From the NCBI RefSeq assembly GCF_905250085.1, contig NZ_CAJNOB010000045.1:62001-126000 (forward strand): a DNA stretch of 64,000 nucleotides, read 5' to 3'. This document shows positions 46,340 to 55,675 of the stretch, in pieces. The stretch comes from Candidatus Methylacidithermus pantelleriae. Its GTDB lineage: Bacteria; Verrucomicrobiota; Verrucomicrobiia; Methylacidiphilales; Methylacidiphilaceae. Numbering within the stretch: position 1 is the stretch's first letter; every line of letters begins with the position of its first letter. Both the position numbers and the translations under genes were made by a program. The notes below the pieces were generated by a model, which was not told the origin of the DNA, ran no database searches, and was given only the letters and a program-made list of their open reading frames with translations.

Positions 46340-47824
46340 TCATAGGGAGCTCGTGGTTTTCGCAAGAGCTTTCTTCCATTGGTCGCGCCTGTCGGCACGC
46401 TCTTGGGGGCTTACGGTTGGGTGGTACTCCGAAAAGGAACGGGGAAGGCTCTCCAACTCATCGTGGGTTTTCCATACCCCAGCCTCAAGTCCAGCGAGGT
46501 AAGCTACTCCGAGCCCAGTCAATTCCACCTCATTGGGACATTTGACGGGAATTCCTAAAACGTCGGTTTGTAGCTGCAGAAAGGAAGGGCTGCGTGCCAG
46601 CCCCCCATCGACCCACAGTTCCACAAGGGGTTTTTGGGTTTCTGCCTGCAAAGCTTCGCATACGTCAGCGATTTGCCAGGCAATCCCCTCCAGTGCAGCC
46701 CGCGCAATTTCCCGTTTGGTTGTCCTTGGGGTGAGCCCAAGCAGGATCCCAGTTGCTTCCGGATCCCAAGAGGGACTTCCTAGGCCGCAGAGGGAAGGGA
46801 CAAAGGTGACGGTTTCGGAATTGGGGGTTTGGGCGGCGCACTCCAGGATCTCCTCAACGGACTCAAACCACTTTACGTTATTGACTAGCCATTCCAAGAG
46901 AGCGCCAGCGACAAAAACCGGGCCTTCAAAAGCGTAGGTGCGCTCCTGGCCGGTGGCCCAAGCGATAGTGGTGAGGAGGCCTTGCGAAGCAATAGACAAC
47001 CGATCCTCGCGGTTTTGAAGAACGAAGGCTCCCGTACCGTAGGTACATTTGGTGTCGCCGAGATTCCAAGCACGGTGTCCAAAAAGCGAAGCTTGCTGGT
47101 CTCCGAGAATCCCCAAAATCGGGACTCCTCGTATGCAGGCAGGCTCAATCGCTTCGCCTATGTAACCTTGAGAGGGACAAAGTCTCGGGAGAAGAGAAGG
47201 GGGCACATCAAAAAGAGCCAGGAGCTGGGGATCCCACGAGCCCTGCCGAATATTAAGAAGGAGAGTTCGAGAGGCATTACTAACGTCGCTCTTGTGACAG
47301 TGTCCTTGCGTTATATTCCAGATCAACCACGAGTCCACGGTCCCGGCGGCAAGGTCGCCCCGCAAGGCCGCTTCCCTCCACTGCGGGTGCTGGGCCAGGA
47401 GCCACATCAATTTTGGAGCGGAAAAGTACGGATCTAAGAAAAGCCCAGTCTTTTCGCGCAAAGAGGGTAGATCATGCCGTGAAGAAAGTTCTTGGCAGAG
47501 TCGCGCCGAACGACGGTCTTGCCACACGATGGCTGGAGAGAGGGCGCGCCCCGAGCTCCGCTCCCAGAGAACAATCGTTTCCCTTTGGTTGGCGATGCCA
47601 ATCCCACGGATTTCACCAGCACAAATCTTGGCGCGAGAAACTACGTCTTCGATACACTCTTTTGGAGTGAACCATAGTTCTTCCGGGTCCTGTTCTACCC
47701 ATCCTGTCTTGGGAGTAGAAACCTCCAGGGGTCTTTGCGAGAACGCACAGACCCTCCCATCGGGTGCTACGAGAAGCGCGCGAGCACTGCCCGTCCCGAT
47801 GTCCAGTGCCAGAATGTACCCCAT
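46340..47824 (-). CDS. glpK: Glycerol kinase
   Basis: This 494-residue FGGY-family kinase makes glycerol-3-phosphate from glycerol and ATP. ALDIGTGSARALLVAPDG (N-terminal phosphate loop), GIANQRETIVLWERSSG, DRRSARLCQEL and GILGDQQASLFGHRAWNLGD with its catalytic Asp lie in order. CTYGTGAFVLQN and EGIAWQIADVCEAL follow, with WVDGGLARSPSFLQLQTDVL. ATG 47824 matches the family N-terminus (MGYILALDIGT); a TTG at 47839 is an alternative. No glpF or glpD is next to it in the window. The diiron/cupin pair follows on the same strand. Confidence 0.95.
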   Translation of the reverse strand: MGYILALDIGTGSARALLVAPDGRVCAFSQRPLEVSTPKTGWVEQDPEELWFTPKECIEDVVSRAKICAGEIRGIGIANQRETIVLWERSSGRALSPAIVWQDRRSARLCQELSSRHDLPSLREKTGLFLDPYFSAPKLMWLLAQHPQWREAALRGDLAAGTVDSWLIWNITQGHCHKSDVSNASRTLLLNIRQGSWDPQLLALFDVPPSLLPRLCPSQGYIGEAIEPACIRGVPILGILGDQQASLFGHRAWNLGDTKCTYGTGAFVLQNREDRLSIASQGLLTTIAWATGQERTYAFEGPVFVAGALLEWLVNNVKWFESVEEILECAAQTPNSETVTFVPSLCGLGSPSWDPEATGILLGLTPRTTKREIARAALEGIAWQIADVCEALQAETQKPLVELWVDGGLARSPSFLQLQTDVLGIPVKCPNEVELTGLGVAYLAGLEAGVWKTHDELESLPRSFSEYHPTVSPQERADRRDQWKKALAKTTSSL

Positions 47825-48845
47825 GAGGCTGTTATTCAAGAACCGGGGCCAGTGCTTTCTTATTCAGGCAAGGTCTTTGCTGGCGGAAAAGGTTTTTTTA
47901 GACACTTTTTCACGCAAAAAATCTTTTCCTGATTGATCCGCAAACAACCTGCGATGAAGTCGCAGGTTTTCTTGTAGAGCGCAGAGATAGCTGACCTTGC
48001 CCATCCTTCCAACATCAAGAGTGTTTACAGCCGGTCTTGGCAAAGCCGCAGACTTCCCAATCCGGGTGATCTTCCGACTTGCGTTGACGTCGCTATGTGC
48101 CCGGAGGCGACGGTCAGCACACTCCCAGCCATGTCGCAAGCGTTTCCTTGGACCTCCACGACACAAATAGCTCTGGCTCGTGGAGGCTGGATCGACGTAG
48201 TCGACCGCGATGGCCGCGGCGCTTGCCTTCTCCTCGACGAACGACGGCAGCTGCCGCCAGGCTGAGCGATGCTAACGGGCGCACACGCGTTTGGCGGCTT
48301 TGATCTGGTCGCAGATGTGCGTGAGGTCTTCCATCCCGGTCCTGGCGATCCGCGCCTCAGTCGCGGCCTGGACGATGGCTCGAATCGTTTCGCAGCTCAT
48401 GTGCCGAACGCGCCGCATGTTTTTGGCGGAGACCTGCCGGAACTTCTGTCTAGCGCTCTGGCTGCCCTTGGACGGAAGACGACAACGCGGAGCAAGGGAG
48501 CAGTCACGGTTGTCGCGCACCTTTTCCGCCGTCAAAGATTTTGCCTGTGCTTATGCCGGCAAAATTCTTTTGCCGGACACCCATGCCTAGCATGGGGCCG
48601 GATGCCCGAGCCTGCCTATCTTCCGTTTCGACGACGAGGCTGGGATACCACGTTCTTTCGCGAAAGACCCATCCCGGTCCCTTCGGCCGACTGGAGGCAA
48701 AGATCTGCTTTGAGTAGTCGCGTAGACGCAGCGCGACGGTGATGCGCCGTCCATCAATACTGTAGAGTCTTTTCGGTCTCATCGTAACGCTACCGATGTC
48801 CTTTCCTTTTGACGGTCGCCCAAGCACTGTGGGAGAAGAAGAGTC
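47825..48845. other. Region between glpK and glk, mostly TnpB debris
   Basis: Apart from the TnpB pseudogene at 47990-48827 nothing is recognised. The two flanking sugar/glycerol kinase genes are divergent, so their promoters must lie near the ends of this stretch. Confidence 0.5.
47990..48827 (-). pseudogene. tnpB: TnpB pseudogene between glpK and glk
   Basis: Three frames follow each other. First, RPKRLYSIDGRRITVALRLR then DYSKQIFASSRPKGPGWVFR and WYPSLVVETEDRQ (48827-48504). Second, QSARQKFRQVSAKNMRRVRH, then RIARTGMEDLTHICDQIKAA with the RuvC-II Glu in GMEDL (48535-48272). Third, RHGWECADRRLRAHSDVNAS (48130-48055), the zinc-ribbon and RuvC-III Asp region with HSDVNAS. The RuvC-I site, normally GVDxG, reads LGMGVRQKN, so that Asp is lost even without the frameshifts. 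Its nucleotide divergence looks lower than that of the other TnpB remnants. Confidence 0.8.
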
Positions 48846-49892
48846 GTGTTCCTGGTAGCCGACATAGGTGGAACCAAGACAGAGCTAGCTTTCTACGATT
48901 CTACAACGGGTTTGGGAACCTTTACCGATCCGATTCGAGTTGCCTCTGCGAGGTACCCAAGCCTGGAGGATTTGCTTCGGGAAACTCTAGGAGACCGGCG
49001 GCGATCCCTTCAAGGAGCGTGTCTTGCGGTCCCAGGACCCGTACGCTATGGCAGGGCTCATCTGACGAACCTTCCATGGGAGGTGGACCAGCGCCGGTTG
49101 GAGGAAGTTTTGGGTGTTCCCACCTGGGTGATGAACGATGTAGAGGCCATGGCCCATGCTCTTCCGTACTTAAGTGCGTCGGATTTCAAGATAGTAAGGG
49201 AGGGGCAAAAAGATCCAAAGGGTGCCATGGTTATTGTTGCGGTAGGTACGGGCCTTGGAGAGGCGTTTCTTGTTTGGGGAAAAGACGGGTATCACGCGTA
49301 CCCTTCGGAGGGAGGGCACGTGGGCTTTGCTCCCGCTTCACCTCTCCAGAGGGAGCTCTTGGAGTATCTCCAGCTCCAGTTTGAACATGTAAGCGTGGAA
49401 AGGGTGTGTTCCGGCATGGCGATCCCCTATCTTTACCGATTCTTTCGAGCCAAAGAGGCAGCTTCGGAGGATCCCACCCCAGACCACTTAGGGGAACAGG
49501 CCCCAGATCCCACTGCCTTCATAGTAGAGCGAGCGATTCAGGAACCGGAAGCCTATCCCGATTGCCGCAGGGCCATGGAGCTCTTTGTCAGCATTTTGGG
49601 GAGCGAGGCTGGAGATTTTGCCTTAAAAATTTTAGCTACGGGAGGAGTCTACTTGGCTGGGGGCATCCCTCCACGCATCCTCCCCCTTCTTCAACACGAG
49701 ACCTTTCTGAGAGCTTTCGAGAAAAAGGGTAGGCTTTCTTCTCTCTTACGGGAGATTCCTGTCTACGTCGTTGTCCGGAGGAGTGTTGGTCTTCTGGGCG
49801 CGGCGATCGCAGCCTGCGGCTACGTTCGAACACGAAGAATCGGCTCCGCGTCGGTCGAGGGTCAGCATGCTGGAGGAACGTTACAAGACTAA
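48846..49892 (+). CDS. glk: Glucokinase
   Basis: This 348-residue enzyme makes glucose-6-phosphate from ATP. LVADIGGTKTELAFYDSTTG (phosphate 1 loop), CLAVPGPVRYGRAHLTNLPW (sugar-binding region), VMNDVEAMAHALPYL, VAVGTGLGEAFL and PSEGGHVGFAP (catalytic-domain Asp/Glu motifs) match the Glk family, as does LATGGVYLAGGIPPRILP at the C-terminal adenosine site. GTG 48846 has GGAGAAGA before it. The chain is about 20 residues longer at the C-terminus than E. coli Glk (321 aa). Confidence 0.94.
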   Translation: MFLVADIGGTKTELAFYDSTTGLGTFTDPIRVASARYPSLEDLLRETLGDRRRSLQGACLAVPGPVRYGRAHLTNLPWEVDQRRLEEVLGVPTWVMNDVEAMAHALPYLSASDFKIVREGQKDPKGAMVIVAVGTGLGEAFLVWGKDGYHAYPSEGGHVGFAPASPLQRELLEYLQLQFEHVSVERVCSGMAIPYLYRFFRAKEAASEDPTPDHLGEQAPDPTAFIVERAIQEPEAYPDCRRAMELFVSILGSEAGDFALKILATGGVYLAGGIPPRILPLLQHETFLRAFEKKGRLSSLLREIPVYVVVRRSVGLLGAAIAACGYVRTRRIGSASVEGQHAGGTLQD

Positions 49893-49930
49893 GAGGAGTG
49901 GCCGCGAAAGCTTTTGGCGCGATCCTGGCT

Positions 49931-50551
49931 CTAGCATTTTGGTTCCGTAGAAGTTGGCGGGGAAAGGCGAGCCTCGTTGATCGCACGGTAGATGGGGCCA
50001 GTCGGAGTGAGGGTTGAGGAAAAGAGGGTAATGCGATCCACAAAAAAAGGAGATGGCTCTGGACAGAGCGGCTGCTCCAATAGCTGGCGAATCATGGGCC
50101 GGGGTACGGCAGCCCGGATCCGCCCTATAGTCACGTGAGCAACAAAGGTGCGTTCCTCTCGTGTCGATAGGCCACGTTCGACGAGGAGACGAGTGAGCGT
50201 TCCGACAAGCTCTTGGATCTCACCGGCACCCTTTTTCAGAGAAACCCACAGGACTCTAGGGTTAGTCCGGTTCGGAAACGCCTCTAGCGGGCCCAGACAG
50301 GCCCAGAACGCGCTGTGGGTTTGCGCTGTCTGTTCAAGAACCTCCCGAAGGAGAGGAAGAGAGGTACTTGGGGTTTTCCCCAGAAAATGAAGGGTGATGT
50401 GGAGCTGCGACGGGTTTACCCAACGGATCTGAGGGATGTGAATTGACCAGTGGCCCAAAAGGGACTCCAAACTTTCACGAGTTGCCTGGGCCAAAGGAAT
50501 CGCAAAGAAAAGCCGCAAAAATGCGCTTTCGTTTTCTAACGCGTTTTGCAC
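49931..50551 (-). CDS. thpR: RNA 2',3'-cyclic phosphodiesterase (LigT/ThpR)
   Basis: This 206-residue 2H-phosphoesterase hydrolyses 2',3'-cyclic phosphates on RNA. The two HxTx motifs are HITLHFLGKT and HVTIGRIRAA, and LRLFFAIPL is the family N-terminus. GTG 50551 gives the start that fits; the frame runs upstream to 50728 with unrelated residues. It is convergent with glk (38 bp between stops). Confidence 0.93.
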   Translation of the reverse strand: MQNALENESAFLRLFFAIPLAQATRESLESLLGHWSIHIPQIRWVNPSQLHITLHFLGKTPSTSLPLLREVLEQTAQTHSAFWACLGPLEAFPNRTNPRVLWVSLKKGAGEIQELVGTLTRLLVERGLSTREERTFVAHVTIGRIRAAVPRPMIRQLLEQPLCPEPSPFFVDRITLFSSTLTPTGPIYRAINEARLSPPTSTEPKC

Positions 50552-51527
50552 CGGAGTTTTTTCTTTCGGGAACCAGAACCTTCGGTTGGGTGATGAGCAG
50601 AAGGAAAAGGGAAAAGCCAAGATGCATCCATCGAAAAACGAAACTTTTCGAGCGACCCTTTCTCTAGAGAAATCTAGAAATTTTCCCTTGCCTTGGAAAG
50701 TGTTTCCGTAAACCGATTGTAGTGCCAATGTGCATACAACCAGGCCGTGCGTTCAGTGTAGATCGACCCCACGAACCCGTCCGGGGAAAAGGGAAAGAGA
50801 GCGCTTAATAAAAAGGACTCATTGAAGTACAATGAAAAAGGATGGCCCTGATTTTCCCGCTCCTACTGGAGGATCCTTTTTTGGCGTTTCTTATGGAGTT
50901 CTAAGTTAGCTCCCGTTCCGCCCACCAAGCTTGGATGCTGGTTTGATTCTCACTGTTCTTCTAAAAAAGGAAGAGGGAAGCTTTTGGCTTGGGACTCTGA
51001 GCCTAGGCGAGCAAGGGTTCTTCCGGCGGAAAGGATCGGAACCGGCCGGCTCGGGAGCTCCATAAGGAGCGAGGATCAGGGGTGTTGGTGGACTGGTATG
51101 GGACCGATGAACGTGTTCTGGTCGCAGCTTGGATAGGAGCCGAAATGTGGGCTCCGCACGAGACGCCACGCGTTTTGACCCATTGCTGCGTGGTTGAGCC
51201 ATTTTTACTAGGCGTGGTCGTCCAAAGGAGAGCTTTCTTTAGGGAGTTTAAAAAAACAAACCGAGAGAAGACCCTGGCATGGTAACGTACAGGCAGGCAA
51301 AACTCATGGGCAGACCCGAGCCGTTTGCTTTTTGGGAGTTAGATCCCCGAGGAGCCATGTGCAAAGGGGGCGCCTCGGGCGGCCCTTTTCCGCAGAGGCA
51401 CCAGCACGGCTTTCAATGTGTGCATCCAGCAAAGGGCATGGCTCGCCGGGGCACGGCGGGTCAGGGACCAAACGCAAAAGGCTTCTTGGAATATTGACAA
51501 ACCTACCCCCGTCTTAAAGAAAAAGCG
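50552..51527. other. Region upstream of the helicase gene
   Basis: No gene is supported in this 976-base stretch. Frames at 51082-51285 and 51279-51497 (both +) are short and have no family resemblance. A leader and promoter for the helicase gene should lie near 51450-51520. Confidence 0.45.
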
Positions 51528-53159
51528 ATGTCGTTCATCTCAAAGTGGCGCAATCTTTATGGTAAGGAAATTGACCTTTACCCGTGGCAGAGAGAGGCGA
51601 TTTGGCAGCTGGGAGGTAGGACAGGTCTGGTAAGTGCTCCTACGGGGAGCGGTAAAACGATTGTGGCCTACCGTTGGGCAGGGCTTGAAACGCCGTGGTG
51701 TGCAAACCGCGTCATCTTTACGGCTCCCATTAAGGCCCTCTCTAACGAACGGTATCTGGAATTGCGAAGGGTCCTCGGAGAAGAGGGTGTTGGTATCCTT
51801 ACTGGGGACGTTGCGCGTAACGCCGGAGCTCCAGTTCTTTGCATGACCCAAGAGGTTTATGCCAATGCTTTCTGCGAGTTACCGGAACAGCGAGTGGTCA
51901 TCGACGAGATCCACTACATGATTCATAACCCGGATCGTGCTCGCGCGTACGCCGAGGGAATCGCGAGAACGCATCCACAAAGTCAGCTTCTTTTCCTTTC
52001 GGCTACCGTCCAAACACGCTCCCTGGCTCGTTACTTGGAGCGGTTATGCCAGCGACCCCTGGTGGTGGTGGAACATTGCGAGCGACCCGTACCGATGGAA
52101 TACCTAGAGAATCCCGTTCGCGTAGAGGAGGTGCTTTTTGATCTGGCTCCTACCCTCCTTTTTGTTTTTTCCTATCGGGGAGTAATGGAGCTGGCCCGTT
52201 GGCTCCGCCGGCGTGCCGAAGAACTGGGCGTTGAGGTTGATAGGGCCGCGGTTCGGGCGCTTGCAAGGGAATATCTTCTCCGTAACCGGCGGCTTTGGGA
52301 ACTGATCCAAGGGGGCATTGGAATCTATAGCGGAGGCCTTCTTTACAAAGAAAAGCTTCTGGTTGAACGGCTAGCACGGGAAGGGCTTCTACGCGCCGTA
52401 GTCGCAACCGACGCTCTTTCCTTGGGGATTAATCTCCCCGTACGCACCGTTCTTTTCGCTCAATTGGCACGCCCGACCTTAGGACCTCTATCAAAAATGG
52501 AGTTTTTGCAAATGGCAGGGAGAGCTGGGCGCCCCAATCTCCAGGAAGTGGGTTTTGTCGGCTACTTTCCGACTCCGTTTGAACAGCGGGGGTACAACAC
52601 GGGAGAATTGTACGAGGAACTTCGCCGCAAGCCGCTCGAGAACCTCTGTGTGCGTCCCTTTCCTTCGATGCGACGAGTTCTTTTAGGAGCCTCCATAGAG
52701 GAAGAGCTACAAGCCATAGAGTCGTATTCGTTTCCCAAGCTCAATCGAAGGGAGCTGCACGCTCTTCGCCAAGAGATTGAATTTGCCTTAAAAAGGATTG
52801 ATCTTGCTCGCAGCCAGCTGAAGCTTCTCGGAATTTCCCCGGAACGTTTTGACCGGTTGATTCGAGAGATCTATTTCGATGAGTTTTCCGTAACGGAGAA
52901 CCTTGCCTTCGTTCAGACGCTGCTTCTAGAAGGAAAACTGGATGCCCGTAAAGAAGCATGGCGGGTTATGCAAGAAAAGGGAATGGACGGGGAAATATTG
53001 AAAAAGCTTTTGCAGCTACGCCGCTTTCTTAAGAGCCTTCCTAAGGGAAAAGTCGTTGCGCTAGGAGTGCTGGATCGAATCGTGGGAGAATTGGACGAAT
53101 TTGTCCTTCATCCAGAGCGGCTCGATTGCGTTTCCCAGATGGTTCCCTCGTTTGGTTGA
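51528..53159 (+). CDS. Compact Ski2-like DExH helicase
   Basis: This is a 543-residue superfamily 2 helicase. Motif I is APTGSGKTIVAYR, II is VIDEIHYM (DEIH), III is LFLSATVQ, IV-V are VVATDALSLGINLPVRTV, and VI is QMAGRAGRPN. The C-terminal 150 residues are helical and probably form a winged-helix plus ratchet, but they are much shorter than in Ski2/Mtr4 or Hel308. DExH with LGINLP and MAGRAGR places it nearest to the Ski2-like RNA/DNA helicases. The protein likely remodels RNA or DNA; the substrate is unknown. No partner genes are adjacent. Confidence 0.9.
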   Translation: MSFISKWRNLYGKEIDLYPWQREAIWQLGGRTGLVSAPTGSGKTIVAYRWAGLETPWCANRVIFTAPIKALSNERYLELRRVLGEEGVGILTGDVARNAGAPVLCMTQEVYANAFCELPEQRVVIDEIHYMIHNPDRARAYAEGIARTHPQSQLLFLSATVQTRSLARYLERLCQRPLVVVEHCERPVPMEYLENPVRVEEVLFDLAPTLLFVFSYRGVMELARWLRRRAEELGVEVDRAAVRALAREYLLRNRRLWELIQGGIGIYSGGLLYKEKLLVERLAREGLLRAVVATDALSLGINLPVRTVLFAQLARPTLGPLSKMEFLQMAGRAGRPNLQEVGFVGYFPTPFEQRGYNTGELYEELRRKPLENLCVRPFPSMRRVLLGASIEEELQAIESYSFPKLNRRELHALRQEIEFALKRIDLARSQLKLLGISPERFDRLIREIYFDEFSVTENLAFVQTLLLEGKLDARKEAWRVMQEKGMDGEILKKLLQLRRFLKSLPKGKVVALGVLDRIVGELDEFVLHPERLDCVSQMVPSFG

Positions 53160-53980
53160 GGTCGAAAGAGTGATCTTTCACCCAAAGCAGAAAGCTCAGA
53201 GCTATAGGCGCGCTAAGAGAATCGTCCTAGAAAGGCCGACTGCAGGCCAAGGATGCGGGACATACTCAACTCAAGCAAAGGACGTAGGCAAAGTGCTTTG
53301 GCTATTTTCATTTGGACCAGACGGTTGGGGTTGCGGGGGGCCTCAACGTGCGCTAGCCGGCTGCCAGCCAGGCATCTGAGATTGGTCTGCCAGGTAGCTT
53401 TTGGTTGTCCTCAAGCGCTGAGGGGATGAGCATGCGGGAGCTTTGGGAAACGCCATTGGATCACTGGGCCTATTGGGGTAGAACATGTACACGCTTCCGT
53501 AAAACTTCCACAAGGCATGGTGGCTGCGCGGAGCAAACCACTGGGTGGATACATTCGGCATGGTCATTTGTCAAAAATCCTCATTGTGTCAACCCAACGG
53601 CCTATCCTGGGTCTGGTGCCCTCGGGACCGACGTACCGTCCTGAAAGAGCCGGTAGCTTGCGGCAACCGGTCATAGGCTGGACGCGATGTGGGAAGAACG
53701 CAGCTGGCGCCCGTGCTTGTGAAAGAGATGGAGCCTTGCCCCGTCTGCCCGTTTCTTCGTATCCCCCCGCCATCGCCGTCGGCCGCGCCGACACGTTCTT
53801 CAAGGCTTGCCAAGAGCTAAACAATACGCGGACACATAAGGTGCTCACGACAGCGTATCAGAATGGAGTTGAGTGCATGGCCCAAGCGGCAGGGTGATGG
53901 CTCCAAGTGTGCCCAAAATCTCTTTAGATCTGTGCTTCCCCATTGTAACTTTTTCGGGACAACAACCGTCATCCCTCTAC
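53160..53980. other. Region between the helicase gene and the coiled-coil gene
   Basis: No gene is supported. The right part holds an IS607-type left end (53804-53905). The left part (53160-53800) has overlapping frames on both strands with no family resemblance; it may be decayed transposon sequence. Confidence 0.45.
53804..53905 (+). mobile_element. IS607-type left-end remnant (copy D)
   Basis: GGCTTGCCAAGAGC (53804-53817) is identical to copy B over 14 bases. ACACATAAGGTGCTCA (53832-53847) follows after 14 bases, then CGTATCAGAATGGAGTTG and GGCAGGGTGATGGCTCC. No recombinase sequence remains beyond this, so only the end is preserved. Confidence 0.65.
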
Positions 53981-54349
53981 ATGAGAAACCAAAGGAACCT
54001 TTCGGTTGTTGTTACCGGCATCCTTTCTCTTCTTCTTTTCGCTTCCTCTGGTTATCCAAGTTCTAGCCAGGACGAGGCCATCCGGGAGCAAATGCGGCAG
54101 GCTCGCCTGCGCCTGCATCAGCTCAGAGAGGAGCAAGAGCGGAAGTGGGAGCAGGCGATAGCTGCCATGAATGCAGCTGGCCCTCAAGAGAAACTTAACG
54201 CTGTGGTTGCTGTGCTCAATCAACTAGCAGAGGAGCGGAGGGTTCTCCGGAGGGAACGAAAGCGTCTTTTTGAAAAAATTCGGGAGCTAAGGCGCGCAAA
54301 ACAAACGCCTGGCGCAACCGTTGTCCCTCCCGGGGAGGAAGCCCCGTAA
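53981..54349 (+). CDS. Secreted or lipid-less periplasmic coiled-coil protein
   Basis: This 122-residue protein starts at ATG 53981. NLSVVVTGILSLLLFASSGY is a signal peptide, with likely cleavage near SGYPSSS. The rest is a long charged helix (about residues 32-108; heptad-like QMRQARLRLHQLREEQERKW and AEERRVLRRERKRLFEKIRE) rich in Arg, Gln and Glu, ending in a Pro-rich tail. Small Spy/CpxP-like or Pal-associated coiled-coil proteins look similar, but no conserved LTxxQ motif is seen. Its role is unknown. Confidence 0.65.
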   Translation: MRNQRNLSVVVTGILSLLLFASSGYPSSSQDEAIREQMRQARLRLHQLREEQERKWEQAIAAMNAAGPQEKLNAVVAVLNQLAEERRVLRRERKRLFEKIRELRRAKQTPGATVVPPGEEAP

Positions 54350-55118
54350 GCGCTTCCTTTTTAGGTAAAGTTCCGGACTGGCGGGAGGAAGAGAAAAGGA
54401 GATCCCTGGTTATAGTACTCCTGGGGCGGCGAGCTGGGGGGACGGGCGTGCAGGGAAAAAAGAACCTGATGGCGAGGTTCCCGACCGCTCTACTACGAGT
54501 GGAAGAGCGAGGATTTTCGAAGGAGTCGCAGGAGCACGGAACCGAGGCTCTCTAGGTTTGTCGCAGTTCTTGCGCAGGCCGAGGAGAGCCTCTTTTCTGC
54601 GCACGTATTTGTTCTGGTAGCAAAAGATCATCCGGTTCGGGTGCTCTTTTCCAATCCTTTGTTGTGGTGCAAGGGAAAGGACGCTTGTTTTCTCTGGGTG
54701 ACACGTGACAAGAGAGTTTGAGGGTTCCCCACGGTCCGTCGCATGAGGAAAGGGATGTTTTCAGCTTTTTTTCTGGGAGCCAGAGCGGAACCGGGATAGG
54801 TCCTTCCAAGGGTACCAATGGCCCCTCTCAACCGTCCCAAAGTTTGAGGAGGGTCTAGCCTTTTCGTTGCGAAACTTGCATTCAGTCCAAAGCAAGTGGC
54901 TTGAAAGGAAAGGCCTCGCAGGTTTTGTCAAAACCTTCCTTTCGCCGTCCAAGGATTAACCAGAACATACAGAGAAGAAATTCCGGCCATTTCGCAGAAG
55001 GCCCACGGTCTTGCGTTGGAATTCCTCCCGGCATTTTTAGGGCGGGAGCTAAGCCTTTGTTCTTAACAAAATGGAAAACCCCTCTAAAAGGGGTGCTTTA
55101 TCAAAGGAGAGACAACCC
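54350..55118. other. Intergenic region upstream of the DUF202 gene
   Basis: No gene is supported in this 769-base stretch. Its last part has an ACCCCT-CTAAA-AGGGGT stem (55078-55094) followed by GCTTTATC and AAGGAG. The GGTGCTTTATCAAAGGA leader is also present in front of the decayed DUF202 copy at 62.5 kb. Confidence 0.5.
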
Positions 55119-55499
55119 GTGAAGAAGAACTTTAGCGATCACTCTGCGAACGAGCGCACGTTTCTTGCCTGGATTCGGACTGGGATCGGAATCATGGCCT
55201 TTGGATTCCTTGTGGAGCGATTCACCATTTTTCTCCACGTGCTGCAATATGAGGTGACGAGAAAGCCTCTGGAACAAGGATGGAGAGGCGGAGCTTCCTT
55301 TGGCTTTGCCTTTCTTCTCCTGGGAGCTTTCACTATCGCCTTTGGAACGGTTCGTTATTGGTACGTGAAACGCCAAATCGATAGTCCCCGTCTGGAAGAC
55401 TCGGATTTCTTTGTCTGGGACGTTGTCTTTGGTTTTCTTTTGGCCGCGGCAGGCCTTTTTTTGGCCTTGTATCTGGGTCGAAAAGCTTTCCTTCTGTAA
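55119..55499 (+). CDS. DUF202 membrane protein (YidH-like)
   Basis: This 126-residue protein has three membrane helices. The DUF202 signature is ANERTFLAWIRTGIGIMAFG at about residues 9-28, and the later helices are GASFGFAFLLLGAFTIAFGT and VWDVVFGFLLAAAGLFLALY. GTG 55119 has AAGGAG eight bases upstream and gives the family N-terminus. DUF202 proteins are unexplored; in some fungi and plants the domain is joined to vacuolar or polyphosphate VTC proteins. mntH follows 176 bp later. A decayed inverted copy lies at 62108-62469. Confidence 0.88.
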   Translation: MKKNFSDHSANERTFLAWIRTGIGIMAFGFLVERFTIFLHVLQYEVTRKPLEQGWRGGASFGFAFLLLGAFTIAFGTVRYWYVKRQIDSPRLEDSDFFVWDVVFGFLLAAAGLFLALYLGRKAFLL

Positions 55500-55675
55500 G
55501 GGTTGGACTCTTTTCTCAAAAGCCATCCCAGGGATTTAGCTCCTGGACAGTTTGGCCCCTTGGGTTTACCAGCCGAGCGGAAAGGAAACTTTTCGTTGTA
55601 GGCGTCAAACAATGTTCGCTTTAATCTTTGGTGTTGGGAAGCGTTCCCAGAATATCCCCTGCCTTTTGTGTCTTT

